Below, piece by piece: positions 28,917 to 38,987 of a stretch of DNA of 64,000 bases. The translations under genes were made by a program, and so were the position numbers. The first letter of the stretch is position 1, and each line of letters begins with the position of its first letter. The DNA is taken from the NCBI RefSeq assembly GCF_015644585.1, contig NZ_JADOBI010000011.1, forward strand, positions 118,328-182,327, read 5' to 3'. This stretch comes from Rahnella laticis. GTDB taxonomy: Bacteria > Pseudomonadota > Gammaproteobacteria > Enterobacterales > Enterobacteriaceae. The notes under the pieces were generated by a model. That model did no database searches and was not told the DNA's origin. It was given only the letters and a program-made list of their open reading frames with translations.

Positions 28917-30113
28917 CTATTCGGCGGGCTTTTGCGTGGCGGTTTGCATCCATAATTTGAGGGTGAGCAGCCACGCCACTACCACCATAAAGGCCGCCGC
29001 CAGATAAATAGAAGGCGTGCCGAGATGGGAAATAATCAGGCCGGCAACCGGCCCGGTGATGCCCAATCCGAGATCCAAAAACGCGGAATACAGCCCCAGC
29101 GCCGTGCCCTGATTCTGCGGCGGAACTTGTTTCACCGCCTCGACCCCCAGCGCCGGGAAAACCAGTGAAAAACCCGAACCGGTGAGGAACGCACCAAGCT
29201 GAACAGACAGCGGATCGTGCCCCTGCCAGATCATCAGTAAGCCTGCGATTTCAAAGACGAAAGACACCAGCGAAACCCGCAGGCCGCCAAAGCGGTTGAT
29301 CATGTTGCCGAAAACCAGACGCGCACCGACAAACCCGAGGCTGAATAATGTGAGAGTAAACGCCGCGCCGCTCCAGCCTTTGTCCGCGTAATAGAGCGTG
29401 ATAAAGGTGGCGATAACGCCGAATCCGATGGTGCCAAAACCGAGCCCGAGGCCGTAAAGCCAGATGCGCCCGACCACCGCCTTGAAGGCAATGCGTTTAC
29501 CGGCGGTGACAGAAATCGCGGCTTTCAGACAGGCCAGAACGGCGGCAATGGCGGCGGCAACCACAATCAGCACGGCCACGCCCATCAGGCCAAACGCATG
29601 ATTGAGCATGACGCCGAGCGGCGCACCCACGGCCATCGCGCCGTAGGTCGCAACGCCGTTCCATGAAATCACCCGTGCGGTGTGCTTCGCGCCCACCGCA
29701 CCAATGCCCCACAGCGTGGTGCCGGTGCTGCCAAAGCTTTCGCCGACACCGAGAAAAACGCGCGCCAGACACAGTAAAAGCAGGCTCGCCAACGGCCAGT
29801 CCGTCAGAAAGAACGCCGCAGCGTAAAAAACGCCGCTCATTGCGCAGCAAATCAGACCGAAAATCACCACCCGTTTTGGCCCCAGAAGATCGGCATAGCG
29901 CCCGGCGTGCGGACGGCTGATCAGGGTCGAAAAATACTGAACACTGATGACCAGACCGGCCAGCACGGAGTTATACCCCAGCGTGTTATGCACAAAACCT
30001 GGCAATACCGCGAGCGGCAAACCGATGGTCAGATAGACGACGAAAGTAAACAGCATGAACGACAGAATGCGTTTATTGAGCATTGCGTTAGAGCGAAACG
30101 TACTTAAAGACAT
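28917..30113 (-). CDS. MFS transporter, YfcJ/YhhS type
   Basis: 398-aa, 12-helix MFS exporter. Family blocks seen are LTIGLPLAVLPGFVHNTLGYNSVLAGLVISVQYFSTLISRPHAGRYADLLGPKR (helices 1-2 and the loop 2-3 signature), GVGESFGSTGTTLWGIGAVGAKHTARVISWNG and FPALGVEAVKQVPPQNQGTALGLYSAFLDLGLGITGP. It resembles the YhhS/YfcJ group whose substrates are largely unknown. No strong ribosome site precedes the first ATG; an internal ATG 10 codons later is an alternative start. It is inserted between ygaC and ygaM, which are neighbours in E. coli. Confidence 0.87.
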   Translation of the reverse strand: MSLSTFRSNAMLNKRILSFMLFTFVVYLTIGLPLAVLPGFVHNTLGYNSVLAGLVISVQYFSTLISRPHAGRYADLLGPKRVVIFGLICCAMSGVFYAAAFFLTDWPLASLLLLCLARVFLGVGESFGSTGTTLWGIGAVGAKHTARVISWNGVATYGAMAVGAPLGVMLNHAFGLMGVAVLIVVAAAIAAVLACLKAAISVTAGKRIAFKAVVGRIWLYGLGLGFGTIGFGVIATFITLYYADKGWSGAAFTLTLFSLGFVGARLVFGNMINRFGGLRVSLVSFVFEIAGLLMIWQGHDPLSVQLGAFLTGSGFSLVFPALGVEAVKQVPPQNQGTALGLYSAFLDLGLGITGPVAGLIISHLGTPSIYLAAAFMVVVAWLLTLKLWMQTATQKPAE

Positions 30114-30414
30114 GGGCAGAACCGGGATGAAAAGCTGCGAGTGGAATCAATAGCATAAACAGGTTTCGGGGAGGATCAAATGTAAAACGGCGCAAAAAAT
30201 GTTATTGGCTGTAACGCTCAAAAGCATTTGCAGAGAAATCTGAGCCGCGTCACGCAAAGCCGCGCCCCGCCTGATTTCTCCTGACAGCCACATGGCCTGA
30301 AAACACCCCGGATCATAGCCCGATGTTCTCAAAGAACCATCCGGTACAACATTTTGGTCTATGCTTTAGTCATCAGCAAAACGAAAGCTAAAGTTCACAA
30401 CAAGGAGAGACAGA
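30114..30414. promoter_or_regulatory. Divergent spacer with candidate sigma-S-type -10 for ygaM
   Basis: 301 bp between the MFS gene and ygaM. CTATGCTT at 30359-30366 resembles the extended sigma-S -10 (CTATACTT) and lies about 50 bp before the ygaM start, which has the Shine-Dalgarno AAGGAGAG. YgaM-family genes are stationary-phase induced in E. coli. No other gene was recognised in this stretch. Confidence 0.45.
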
Positions 30415-30711
30415 ATGGCTAAAAAATCAGAACAGACAATTGATCAGGACGTAACCCTGCTGGCTGACACGCTGGATGAAGTGCTTCAGTCTGCCGGAAA
30501 TAAATCCAAGGACGAACTGGATAAACTCCGCAGCAAAGCTGAAGGCGTGTTACGCGATGCCCGTTCACGTTTCAACGGTGAAACACTGACGAAGCATGCC
30601 CGTGACGCCGCCGCGTCAGCGAACGACTACGTAAAAGATAACCCATGGTATGGCGTGGGTGCCGGTGCAGCTATCGGTATTGTTATCGGTGTCCTGCTGG
30701 GACGTCGGTAA
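30415..30711 (+). CDS. ygaM: DUF883/ElaB-YqjD family ribosome-associated membrane protein (YgaM)
   Basis: 98-aa tail-anchored protein: a charged helical N-terminal region (VTLLADTLDEVLQSAGNKSKDELDKLRSKAEGVLRDARSRF), the signature NDYVKDNPWYGVGAGAAIGIVIGVLLGRR, and a C-terminal Gly/Ala/Ile membrane helix. ElaB and YqjD bind ribosomes to the inner membrane in stationary phase. Its position upstream of nrdH matches E. coli ygaM, supporting that symbol. Confidence 0.85.
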   Translation: MAKKSEQTIDQDVTLLADTLDEVLQSAGNKSKDELDKLRSKAEGVLRDARSRFNGETLTKHARDAAASANDYVKDNPWYGVGAGAAIGIVIGVLLGRR

Positions 30712-30805
30712 CGCAAGAGGCAATTTGCGGTGTTTCATTCCTGTGTCGGGATTATCTGAAACACCCGTGTGGCTCCCTCATTGCCGCGCGATTGCTAAAA
30801 AGATG

Positions 30806-30829
30806 ACGGAGCCCTCGGGCTCCGTTTTC
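30806..30829. terminator. Intrinsic terminator between ygaM and the MocR gene
   Basis: Perfect 8-bp stem ACGGAGCC / GGCTCCGT with loop CTCG, followed by TTTCTATTTT on the plus strand. It overlaps the end of the convergent MocR gene. Confidence 0.85.
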
Positions 30830-32322
30830 TATTTTGTGGATGATGGCTTTGAAAATGTTGGTGCCGCGGCGACGGAAGCGGAAACAATCTGCGCCAGCCG
30901 CACCACCAGCTTTTCAGCCATGTCCTGCGAGCTGATATTGGGAAAGCCCATCAGTAAACCGTTAGGCCGCAGCGCATCTTCAGTTTCGCGGTGCTGAACC
31001 TGCCAGTCAGAAAGCGCCTGCACCGCCAGTCCCTGTTCCCGCGCATTTTTGGCAATCAGTGCGTCATCAAGTTTGCGGCTGAGCGTTGCGCAAAGCTGGA
31101 TCCCGCCAGCCTGCTGATTAACCTGTAATACGTCCGGTGAAAATGCCGCTGTCAGTGCCTGTTCCAGATAACCGCGCCGTTCGGCGTAAAGCTGGCGCAT
31201 CCGTTTCAGATGCCGGTAAAAATGCCCCTGATCGATAAACTCGGTGATGCTCGCCTGAATCAGCGGCGGCGTGCCACAGATCCGCAGCGGGCAATAGGCC
31301 TCGATTTTTTCCACCAGACTTTCCGGCACCACGACATAGCCGCAACGCAGCGCCGGAAACATGACTTTGCTGAATGTCCCGGCATAAATCACGCGTCCCT
31401 GCGTATCGAGACTTTTCAGCGACGGTAACGGCTGACCGTGATAGCGGAACTCGCTGTCGTAATCATCTTCGATAATCCACGCCTGTTGTTTTGCAGCCCA
31501 GTCCAGCAGCGCCATGCGCCGCGAGAGGCTCATTGTCACGCCAAGCGGGCTTTGATGGGCAGGCGTTACCACGGCAAATCGTGCGTGCGGATTGTTCGCC
31601 ACGGCCTGCGGAACGTTCATGCCTTCCTCATCGACATTCACCGCAACCGGCACGGCACCGGCGGCGCGGAAAAATGCCTGCGTGACCGGATAGCCTGGAT
31701 CTTCCAGCCAGACGCCGTCGCCCGGTTGCAGCAGGCTGCCTATTATCAGATCCAGCACCGGCGCATAACCGCCACAGATAAAAATTTGTTCGGGACGGCA
31801 GGTAAAGCCACGGGAAAGCTGAAGGTATCGCGCCACCGACGCCCGCAGTGCGTCAATGCCGGTCAGCGGCGGATGGCCCAGATCGCTCATCGCGGTATGG
31901 CGACCCTGACGAGCCACAATGCGCGACCAGATTGCACGTGGAAAAGCATCGAGCGCAGGCAACCCAAGCTGGAAAGGTAACGACGAGACGGAAGGCAGCA
32001 TCGGGTTAATCGGTTTGCGCGGAGCGGATTTCGCGGCTGGCGACGGCGCAGGCGCGGATAAACTGTCCGGCGCGCTGACCACCGTTCCCGCCTGCCCGCG
32101 GCTTTGCAGAAACCCCTCCGCCGTCAGCAGGCCGTAGGCGTTTTCGACGGTCGCACGCGCCACGCCCAGCTCACTGGCCAGTGCGCGCACGGAAGGCACG
32201 CGGCTGCCGCGCCTGAGTTGCCCTTCCATGATCGCCCGTTTGACACGCTGATAAATCTGGCGGTAAAGCGGTTCTTTGTGTTGCGGATCGAGGGAAAAAA
32301 CGAGGCTGAAGCGGCTCATCAT
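30829..32322 (-). CDS. MocR/PdxR-family GntR-aminotransferase transcriptional regulator
   Basis: 497-aa chimera. The N-terminal GntR winged helix (about 10-80: EPLYRQIYQRVKRAIMEGQLRRGSRVPSVRALASELGVARATVENAYGLL) is joined by a Pro/Ala/Ser-rich linker (about 86-105) to a fold-type I aminotransferase domain. PLP-site residues are visible: EDDYDSEFRY and Schiff-base Lys319 in YAGTFSKVMFP. Regulators of this group sense PLP or PLP-adducts of amino acids. It is divergent from an AhpD-like gene with a palindromic operator between them. The start could be either of two adjacent ATGs. Confidence 0.9.
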   Translation of the reverse strand: MMSRFSLVFSLDPQHKEPLYRQIYQRVKRAIMEGQLRRGSRVPSVRALASELGVARATVENAYGLLTAEGFLQSRGQAGTVVSAPDSLSAPAPSPAAKSAPRKPINPMLPSVSSLPFQLGLPALDAFPRAIWSRIVARQGRHTAMSDLGHPPLTGIDALRASVARYLQLSRGFTCRPEQIFICGGYAPVLDLIIGSLLQPGDGVWLEDPGYPVTQAFFRAAGAVPVAVNVDEEGMNVPQAVANNPHARFAVVTPAHQSPLGVTMSLSRRMALLDWAAKQQAWIIEDDYDSEFRYHGQPLPSLKSLDTQGRVIYAGTFSKVMFPALRCGYVVVPESLVEKIEAYCPLRICGTPPLIQASITEFIDQGHFYRHLKRMRQLYAERRGYLEQALTAAFSPDVLQVNQQAGGIQLCATLSRKLDDALIAKNAREQGLAVQALSDWQVQHRETEDALRPNGLLMGFPNISSQDMAEKLVVRLAQIVSASVAAAPTFSKPSSTK

Positions 32323-32354
32323 GACCTGCTTAAAGAGAGTTTTTATGGCCCTGT

Positions 32355-32371
32355 AGTATAGACCATATACT
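32355..32371. promoter_or_regulatory. Palindromic operator candidate for the MocR regulator
   Basis: Perfect inverted repeat AGTATA-GACCA-TATACT in the 119-bp gap between the divergent MocR and AhpD-like genes, 33 bp from the regulator start. The position suggests autoregulation and control of the divergent gene. Confidence 0.6.
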
Positions 32372-32441
32372 GCGTAAAGTAGCCGTCATTGAGATGCACG
32401 GCGCATCCATTTGTCACCCAATTTCACCACAGGAAATCACC

Positions 32442-32873
32442 ATGAATACGCTTCGTTTGCCTTACTACTCTCTGTCTTCTTCCGTCATGGAACCCATGAA
32501 AGCCGCGCTCGGCGCACTGGAAAACGGCCCGCTGGATAACGTGATTATCGAGCTGGCGTTCCTGCGCGTTTCACAAATCAACGGCTGCGCGTATTGCCTG
32601 GATATGCATTCCAAAGCGCTGCGCAAAATGGACGTGAATCAGACCAAACTGGATCAGCTGGCGGGATGGCAGGTCAGCCATGCGTATTCTGAGCGCGAAC
32701 GTGCCGCTCTGGCCTGGTCAGAATCGCTGACGCTGATTGCCGCCACCGGCGCACCGGACAGCGCGTTTGAACCGCTGAAAGCACATTTCAGCGATGTGGA
32801 AATTTCAGAACTGACTTTTGCAATCGGCCTGATGAATGCGTTTAACCGTCTGGCTGTGGGTATGCGCCAGTAA
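32442..32873 (+). CDS. AhpD-like/carboxymuconolactone decarboxylase family protein
   Basis: 143-aa protein of the alkylhydroperoxidase AhpD core. It carries the redox CxxC and proton-relay His in INGCAYCLDMHSKALRKM, followed by SHAYSERERAALAWSESLTLI and a C-terminal ISELTFAIGLMNAFNRLAVGM. The start at 32442 follows AGGAAATCACC; a 16-codon extension is rejected. Expected role is a peroxidase-like or thiol-redox activity in the cytoplasm. It is the probable target of the divergent MocR regulator. Confidence 0.88.
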   Translation: MNTLRLPYYSLSSSVMEPMKAALGALENGPLDNVIIELAFLRVSQINGCAYCLDMHSKALRKMDVNQTKLDQLAGWQVSHAYSERERAALAWSESLTLIAATGAPDSAFEPLKAHFSDVEISELTFAIGLMNAFNRLAVGMRQ

Positions 32874-32949
32874 GTTTCACACTTTGTGCAGTGCATTTTT
32901 TAAACACATCTCTGCTCGAAAATCAGAACCAAAAAAGTTTCTCCCCGCC

Positions 32950-32979
32950 AGCCCGCTTCCTGCGGGCTTTGTCGTTTTT
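32950..32979 (+). terminator. Intrinsic terminator after the AhpD-like gene
   Basis: AGCCCGC-TTCCT-GCGGGCT stem followed by TTGTCGTTTTT. Confidence 0.88.
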
Positions 32980-32998
32980 GCAATAAGCATTTTTAGAA

Positions 32999-33045
32999 AA
33001 TCTACATATTGTGTGGTTGAAAATTATAATCACCACATCTAGTAT
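32999..33045 (+). promoter_or_regulatory. Candidate NrdR box pair and -10 of nrdHIEF
   Basis: Box 1 (32999-33014) matches the NrdR consensus ACACTATATATTGTGT at about 13 of 16 positions. Box 2 (33030-33045) matches at about 10. Their centres are 31 bp apart, the three-helical-turn spacing typical of NrdR. A perfect TATAAT (33025-33030) lies between and overlapping them. NrdR would repress ribonucleotide reductase genes when dATP is high. Confidence 0.72.
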
Positions 33046-33054
33046 TCAATGCAT

Positions 33055-33116
33055 CGGGACGCCACGATGGCACCGAATCTCGCGCCTCTTCCCGGCTGAA
33101 GCAGTGGCACAGCGGG
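33055..33116 (+). promoter_or_regulatory. Structured nrdH 5' leader with mutually exclusive hairpins
   Basis: Between the NrdR region and nrdH, the arm CGGGA (33055-33059) can pair with TCCCG (33090-33094), enclosing the small hairpin GCCA-CGA-TGGC (33061-33071). Alternatively CCCG/GCTG (33091-33098) can pair with CAGC/GGG (33110-33116). The two pairings share bases 33091-33094. This may be a regulatory leader or only a GC-rich leader. Confidence 0.3.
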
Positions 33117-33163
33117 TGAGGCAAAAATTGTCTCTGATTTCTTACTAGATGGAAATACGAATC

Positions 33164-33403
33164 ATGAGCATTATTATTTACAGTAAACCAGACTGTGTCC
33201 AGTGCAACGCGACGTACCGTGCATTAGATAAACAAGGCATCGCTTATGAAGTGGTCGATTTGACTCAGGATGAGCAGGCGCTCTGGCAGATTCGTGCGAT
33301 GGGGTATCAGCAGGTTCCGGTGATTGTGGCCGGCGACGACCACTGGTCTGGTTTCCGTCCGGACAAAATCTCCGCCCTGCGTCAGCTGCAAACCGCCTTC
33401 TGA
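33164..33403 (+). CDS. nrdH: Glutaredoxin-like protein NrdH
   Basis: 79-aa electron donor to the class Ib ribonucleotide reductase. The redox motif CVQC lies in IIIYSKPDCVQCNATYRAL; the NrdH hallmark WSGFRPD appears as DDHWSGFRPDKI. MSIIIYSK at 33164 corresponds to the E. coli start. First gene of nrdHIEF, 10 bp before nrdI. Confidence 0.96.
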   Translation: MSIIIYSKPDCVQCNATYRALDKQGIAYEVVDLTQDEQALWQIRAMGYQQVPVIVAGDDHWSGFRPDKISALRQLQTAF

Positions 33404-33413
33404 GGCCTGACGG

Positions 33414-33818
33414 ATGCATCCGTTAGTGTATTTCTCCAGTTCTTCGGAAAACACTCACCGTTTTGTCGGCAAGCTGGATTTGCCGGCAATTCGCATTCCG
33501 ATTGGCGGAGCAGGCGCAAAACTGCGTGTCGATGAACCCTATATTTTGCTGGTCCCGAGCTACGGCGGCGGTTCGGCAAAAGGTGCGGTGCCCACGCAGG
33601 TGATCCGATTCCTCAATGACGAACATAACCGTTCGTTGATCCGCGGTGTTATCGCCGCTGGCAACACCAACTTCGGCGCAGCGTATTGCATTGCCGGCGA
33701 CATTATTTCCCAGAAGTGTCAGGTCCCTTACCTGTACCGTTTTGAGTTGCTGGGAACGCCGGAAGACGTTGCAAAGGTTAAACAGGGAGTAACAGAATTT
33801 TGGCAGCGACAGAACTAG
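33414..33818 (+). CDS. nrdI: Flavodoxin-like NrdI
   Basis: 134-aa FMN protein that supplies oxidant for assembling the dimanganese-tyrosyl radical cofactor of NrdF. Seen: [17 protein letters not shown] (FMN phosphate loop), [23 protein letters not shown] and [17 protein letters not shown]. It overlaps nrdE by 19 bases. Confidence 0.96.
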   Translation: MHPLVYFSSSSENTHRFVGKLDLPAIRIPIGGAGAKLRVDEPYILLVPSYGGGSAKGAVPTQVIRFLNDEHNRSLIRGVIAAGNTNFGAAYCIAGDIISQKCQVPYLYRFELLGTPEDVAKVKQGVTEFWQRQN

Positions 33819-35962
33819 CAATCACCGACCCCGGCACCCGCAGCCCGGACTATCACGCGCTTAACGCGATGCTGAATCTGTTCGACGCTAACGGCCAGAT
33901 CCAGTTTGATAAAGACCGCCTGGCCGCGCGCCATTACTTCCTGCAGCACGTCAATCAGAACACGGTTTTCTTCCACAATCTGGCGGAGAAACTGCGTTAT
34001 CTGGTGGAAGAAGGCTATTACGAAGCCGACGTGCTGAACCTTTACGAATTCGAAGATATCAAGCGTCTTTTCAAACGGGCTTACGCCCATAAATTCCGCT
34101 TCCAGACCTTTCTGGGCGCGTTCAAGTATTACACCAGCTACACGCTGAAAACTTTCGACGGCAAGCGCTATCTCGAGCGTTACGAAGACCGCGTGTGTAT
34201 GGTCGCGATGACGCTGGCGCGCGGGGATATTCAGCTCGCCGGGCAGTTTGTCGATGAAATTATTTCCGGCCGCTTCCAGCCTGCCACGCCAACTTTCCTG
34301 AACTGCGGCAAGAAACAGCGCGGCGAGCTGGTGTCGTGTTTCCTGTTGCGCATCGAAGACAACATGGAATCTATTGGCCGTTCGGTGAACTCGGCACTGC
34401 AATTGTCAAAACGCGGCGGCGGCGTGGCGTTTATGCTGACCAATATCCGCGAAGTCGGCGCGCCCATTAAGCGCATCGAAAATCAGTCTTCCGGCGTGAT
34501 CCCCATCATGAAAATGCTGGAAGATGCGTTCTCATACGCCAATCAGCTCGGCGCGCGTCAGGGCGCAGGCGCGGTGTATCTGAACGCGCATCACCCGGAC
34601 ATTCTGCGGTTCCTCGATACCAAACGTGAAAACGCCGACGAAAAAATCCGTATCAAAACGCTGTCTCTTGGCGTGGTCATTCCGGATATCACGTTCGAGC
34701 TGGCGAAAAACAACGAAGATATGTACCTGTTCTCGCCGTATCACGTCGAGAAAGTTTACGGCGTGCCGATGTCCGAAATCAGCATCACCGAGAAATACCG
34801 CGAGATGGTGAATGACAAACGCATTCACAAAAGCAAAATCAACGCGCGCGAATTCTTCCAGGTACTGGCGGAAATTCAGTTTGAATCCGGCTATCCGTAC
34901 ATGATGTTTGAGGACACGGTAAACCGCGCCAATCCGATCAAAGGTCGCATCAATATGAGCAACCTGTGTTCGGAGATTTTGCAGGTGAACTCGCCGACGG
35001 TGTACGGCGAAGACCTGTCTTATCAGGAAGTTGGCAAAGACATTTCCTGTAACCTCGGCTCACTGAATATCGCCTCGGCGATGGATTCCCCGGACTTCGG
35101 GAATACGGTGGAAATGGCGGTTCGCGCACTGACGGCGGTATCGGATATGAGCAATATCCGCTCGGTACCGTCTATCGATCAGGGAAATCAGGATTCCCAC
35201 GCCATCGGCCTCGGGCAGATGAATCTGCACGGTTATCTGTGCCGCGAGCGGATTTATTACGGCTCGGAGGAAGGGCTGGATTTCACCAATATCTATTTCT
35301 GCACCGTCGCTTTCCATGCGATCCGTGCCTCGAACCAGATTGCCATCGAACGTCAGCAATCCTTCAAAGGGTTTGCCGATTCGACCTACGCCAGCGGCGC
35401 CTATTTTGATAAATACGTCGATGACGCGCTGGCCACGAAATGGCAGCCGAAAACTGCGCGCGTTCGTGAGCTGTTTGCAGACAGCGGCATTCACATTCCG
35501 ACGCTTGCAGACTGGGCGGAGCTGAAAGCCTCGGTAATGCAGCACGGCTTGTATAACCAGAACTTACAGGCGGTGCCACCGACCGGTTCGATTTCTTACA
35601 TCAATAATTCGACGTCAAGTATTCACCCTATCGTGTCCCGCGTGGAAATCCGCAAAGAGGGCAAGATTGGCCGTGTGTATTATCCGGCGGCGTTTATGAC
35701 CAACGACAATCTGGATTACTACCAGGATGCGTACGAAATCGGCCCGGAAAAAATTATTGATACCTACGCCGAAGCCACGCAGCACGTCGATCAGGGGCTG
35801 TCGCTGACGCTGTTCTTCCGCGATACCGCCACCACGCGCGACATCAACAAAGCGCAGATCTACGCGTGGCGTAAAGGCATCAAAACCATTTATTACATCC
35901 GTCTGCGTCAGATGGCGCTGGAAGGCACCGAAGTTCAGGGCTGCGTTTCCTGCACGCTGTAA
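33800..35962 (+). CDS. nrdE: Class Ib ribonucleoside-diphosphate reductase alpha subunit NrdE (TTG start)
   Basis: 720-aa large subunit reducing NDPs to dNDPs. Catalytic features: Cys in [19 protein letters not shown], the radical-site loop [33 protein letters not shown], and the redox-active C-terminal CVSCTL. The short class Ib N-terminus lacks the ATP-cone allosteric domain of NrdA. The start is TTG at 33800 with GGGAG upstream and within nrdI, giving [29 protein letters not shown], which aligns with E. coli NrdE. Confidence 0.97.
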   Translation: MAATELAITDPGTRSPDYHALNAMLNLFDANGQIQFDKDRLAARHYFLQHVNQNTVFFHNLAEKLRYLVEEGYYEADVLNLYEFEDIKRLFKRAYAHKFRFQTFLGAFKYYTSYTLKTFDGKRYLERYEDRVCMVAMTLARGDIQLAGQFVDEIISGRFQPATPTFLNCGKKQRGELVSCFLLRIEDNMESIGRSVNSALQLSKRGGGVAFMLTNIREVGAPIKRIENQSSGVIPIMKMLEDAFSYANQLGARQGAGAVYLNAHHPDILRFLDTKRENADEKIRIKTLSLGVVIPDITFELAKNNEDMYLFSPYHVEKVYGVPMSEISITEKYREMVNDKRIHKSKINAREFFQVLAEIQFESGYPYMMFEDTVNRANPIKGRINMSNLCSEILQVNSPTVYGEDLSYQEVGKDISCNLGSLNIASAMDSPDFGNTVEMAVRALTAVSDMSNIRSVPSIDQGNQDSHAIGLGQMNLHGYLCRERIYYGSEEGLDFTNIYFCTVAFHAIRASNQIAIERQQSFKGFADSTYASGAYFDKYVDDALATKWQPKTARVRELFADSGIHIPTLADWAELKASVMQHGLYNQNLQAVPPTGSISYINNSTSSIHPIVSRVEIRKEGKIGRVYYPAAFMTNDNLDYYQDAYEIGPEKIIDTYAEATQHVDQGLSLTLFFRDTATTRDINKAQIYAWRKGIKTIYYIRLRQMALEGTEVQGCVSCTL

Positions 35963-35970
35963 CCGATTGA

Positions 35971-36966
<996 letters not shown>

Positions 36967-37021
36967 TGTTGCTGTAATTTCTTCAGGGGTTACAATAGAA
37001 ACAGTGTTTCAAAAATAACCC

Positions 37022-37146
37022 TACTTCCTCTAAATAGTTCGAGTGGCAGGAAGGCGGCAATTTTACTCATCCCGGGAGCATAGTGAACTATGTGACCGGG
37101 GTGAGTGAGCGCAGCCAACGCATCTGCAACTTGAAATATGACGAGG
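37022..37146. repeat. Dispersed palindromic intergenic repeat (about 125 bp)
   Basis: An imperfect long inverted repeat. The left arm TTCGAGTGGCAGGAAGGCGGCA mirrors the right arm (AACGCATCTGCAACTTGAAATA). The centre holds CCCGGGAGCATAGTGAACTATGTGACCGGGG, with CATAGT-GA-ACTATG inside a CCCGG/CCGGG stem. I recall near-identical elements scattered between genes in Yersinia- and Serratia-type genomes. Only one copy was noticed in this window. It sits exactly where the nrdHIEF-proVWX synteny breaks. Confidence 0.75.
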
Positions 37147-37165
37147 AAACAAAGAAGGAAACATC

Positions 37166-38206
37166 ATGCTTTACGCTGCCTCACCTTCACGCTATGAAAC
37201 CATGCAATTCCGCCGCTGCGGTCAGAGTGGTTTAAAACTCCCTGCACTTTCTCTCGGTTTATGGCACAGCTTCGGCCATGTCAGCCCGCTGGGATCCCAG
37301 CGCGCCCTGCTGCAAAAAGCCTTTGATTTAGGCATCACGCATTTCGATCTGGCGAATAACTACGGGCCACCTCCGGGTTCCGCCGAAGAGAATTTTGGCA
37401 AGTTGCTGCGTCAGGATTTTTCGTCTTACCGCGATGAGCTGATTATCTCCACCAAAGCCGGTTACGACATGTGGCCCGGCCCTTACGGCTCCGGCGGCTC
37501 GCGCAAATATCTGCTGGCAAGTCTGGATCAAAGCCTGCAACGCATGGGGCTGGATTACGTCGATATCTTCTATTCCCACCGCGTGGATGAAGAAACGCCA
37601 ATGGAAGAAACCGCCGCCGCGCTGGCTTACGCCGTGCAAAGCGGTAAGGCGCTGTATGTCGGGATTTCGTCTTATTCGCCGGAACGTACGCAGAAAATGG
37701 CGGAACTGCTGCGCGAGCTGAAAGTGCCGCTGCTAATCCACCAGCCGTCTTACAATCTGCTGAACCGCTGGGTGGATAAAAGCGGCCTGCTGGATACGCT
37801 GAAACAAAACGGCGCGGGCTGCATCGCGTTCACGCCGCTGGCTCAGGGGCTGCTGACCGGTAAGTATCTGAACGGGATCCCGGACGGTTCGCGCATGCAG
37901 GTGGAAGGCAATAAAGTGCGCGGGCTGAATGAAAAAATGCTGACGGATGAAAACCTCAACAGCCTGCGTTTGCTCAATGAAATGGCGCACAAGCGCGGCC
38001 AGAGCATGGCGCAGATGGCGTTAAGCTGGTTGTTGAAAGACGATCGCGTGACGTCCGTGCTGATTGGCGCCAGCCGTCCTGAACAGCTTGAAGAAAACGT
38101 CAGGGCGCTGGAAAACCTGCGCTTCACCGCCGAAGAGCTGGCGGCGATTGATCAGCATGTCTCAGACGGTCAGTTAAATCTGTGGCAGGCATCATCAGAT
38201 AAATAA
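37166..38206 (+). CDS. gpr: L-glyceraldehyde 3-phosphate reductase (YghZ/Gpr aldo-keto reductase)
   Basis: 346-aa NADPH-dependent AKR14-type enzyme nearly identical in pattern to E. coli YghZ. Catalytic Asp and Tyr lie in THFDLANNYGPPPGSAEENFG, Lys in IISTKAGYDMWPGPYGSGGSRKY and His in DIFYSHRVDEETPMEET. The NADP-binding end is VTSVLIGASRPEQLEENVRAL. It detoxifies L-glyceraldehyde 3-phosphate and other aldehydes such as methylglyoxal. AAGGAAACATC precedes the ATG. In E. coli yghZ is elsewhere on the chromosome. Confidence 0.95.
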   Translation: MLYAASPSRYETMQFRRCGQSGLKLPALSLGLWHSFGHVSPLGSQRALLQKAFDLGITHFDLANNYGPPPGSAEENFGKLLRQDFSSYRDELIISTKAGYDMWPGPYGSGGSRKYLLASLDQSLQRMGLDYVDIFYSHRVDEETPMEETAAALAYAVQSGKALYVGISSYSPERTQKMAELLRELKVPLLIHQPSYNLLNRWVDKSGLLDTLKQNGAGCIAFTPLAQGLLTGKYLNGIPDGSRMQVEGNKVRGLNEKMLTDENLNSLRLLNEMAHKRGQSMAQMALSWLLKDDRVTSVLIGASRPEQLEENVRALENLRFTAEELAAIDQHVSDGQLNLWQASSDK

Positions 38207-38231
38207 GCGGATAAATAATCAGTCCTTAAAG

Positions 38232-38257
38232 GGCGGAGAGTATTAATCCGCCTTTTT
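38232..38257 (+). terminator. Intrinsic terminator after gpr
   Basis: GGCGGA / TCCGCC stem with a 9-nt loop followed by TTTTT. Confidence 0.88.
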
Positions 38258-38269
38258 AATAAATAAGTG

Positions 38270-38830
38270 TTAACTCATTAATTCCAGACGTCGCGCTGTT
38301 TCATAATGATTGACCCAGTACTGATTATCCAGTGACGATATTGTCACTCCTTCAATTTTAGAAGCATGAATAAACTGATTATCGCCAATATAAACACCTA
38401 CATGGCGGTCGGCCTCTGTCGTTTTAAAAAAGACTAAATCGCCGGGCTGAAGGTTATCTTTATTCACCTTTTTGCCATTTTTAATTTGTTCAAACGTCGT
38501 GCGTGGCAACGGATGATGCAGGGAATCATTGAACAGGTGCTGCATCAGCGCTGAGCAGTCCACGCCTTTGTGTGTCGTGCCGCCCAGATGATACTGAGTG
38601 CCTTTCCAGTGGGAATACTGGGATAATAATGCTGTTTTAATTTCGTCAGGATTGCCATTATCACCGGATAAAGGCGCTTCGTTATGTAATTTAAAAATTT
38701 CTTTATGGGAATAATTCTTTTTCCCGAGTGACGTGAATTCCTTTGGCAATTCGAAGGCAAAGGAATTAATGCTAAAGAAAGAAGAGATTATCAGTAATAA
38801 AAAATAAACCGGGGTTTTAATACGAAACAT
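38270..38830 (-). CDS. Secreted NlpC/P60 family murein hydrolase (MepS-like)
   Basis: 186-aa cysteine peptidase. A signal peptide (MFRIKTPVYFLLLIISSFFSINSFA) lacks a lipobox Cys, so unlike MepS/NlpC it is probably soluble in the periplasm or secreted. The NlpC/P60 core has Cys92 (KGVDCSALMQHLF), His143 (ADRHVGVYIGD) and His155 (FIHASKIEGV), preceded by HWKGTQYHLGG. It should cut D-gamma-Glu-mDAP type bonds in peptidoglycan. The DNA is noticeably AT-richer than its neighbours, which suggests acquisition. No immunity or secretion partner is adjacent. Confidence 0.85.
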   Translation of the reverse strand: MFRIKTPVYFLLLIISSFFSINSFAFELPKEFTSLGKKNYSHKEIFKLHNEAPLSGDNGNPDEIKTALLSQYSHWKGTQYHLGGTTHKGVDCSALMQHLFNDSLHHPLPRTTFEQIKNGKKVNKDNLQPGDLVFFKTTEADRHVGVYIGDNQFIHASKIEGVTISSLDNQYWVNHYETARRLELMS

Positions 38831-38987
38831 GCGAACGTTCTTTTTTCAGAAATAGATTTCATCCTTACCTGTAGACCAGCGTACGGGGCGGGTGACTCGT
38901 CGTTGAGTGCGCAAATAATAACCGATGAGCAAAAAATAACCACCAGAAAACGAGTCCAAAAAAAGACTTTCTAATTTTTGCCTTTTT

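Noticed and set aside
33055..33116. Cobalamin or other known riboswitch upstream of nrdH
   Set aside because: No conserved B12-box-like core was recognised. Kept only as an unclassified structured leader.
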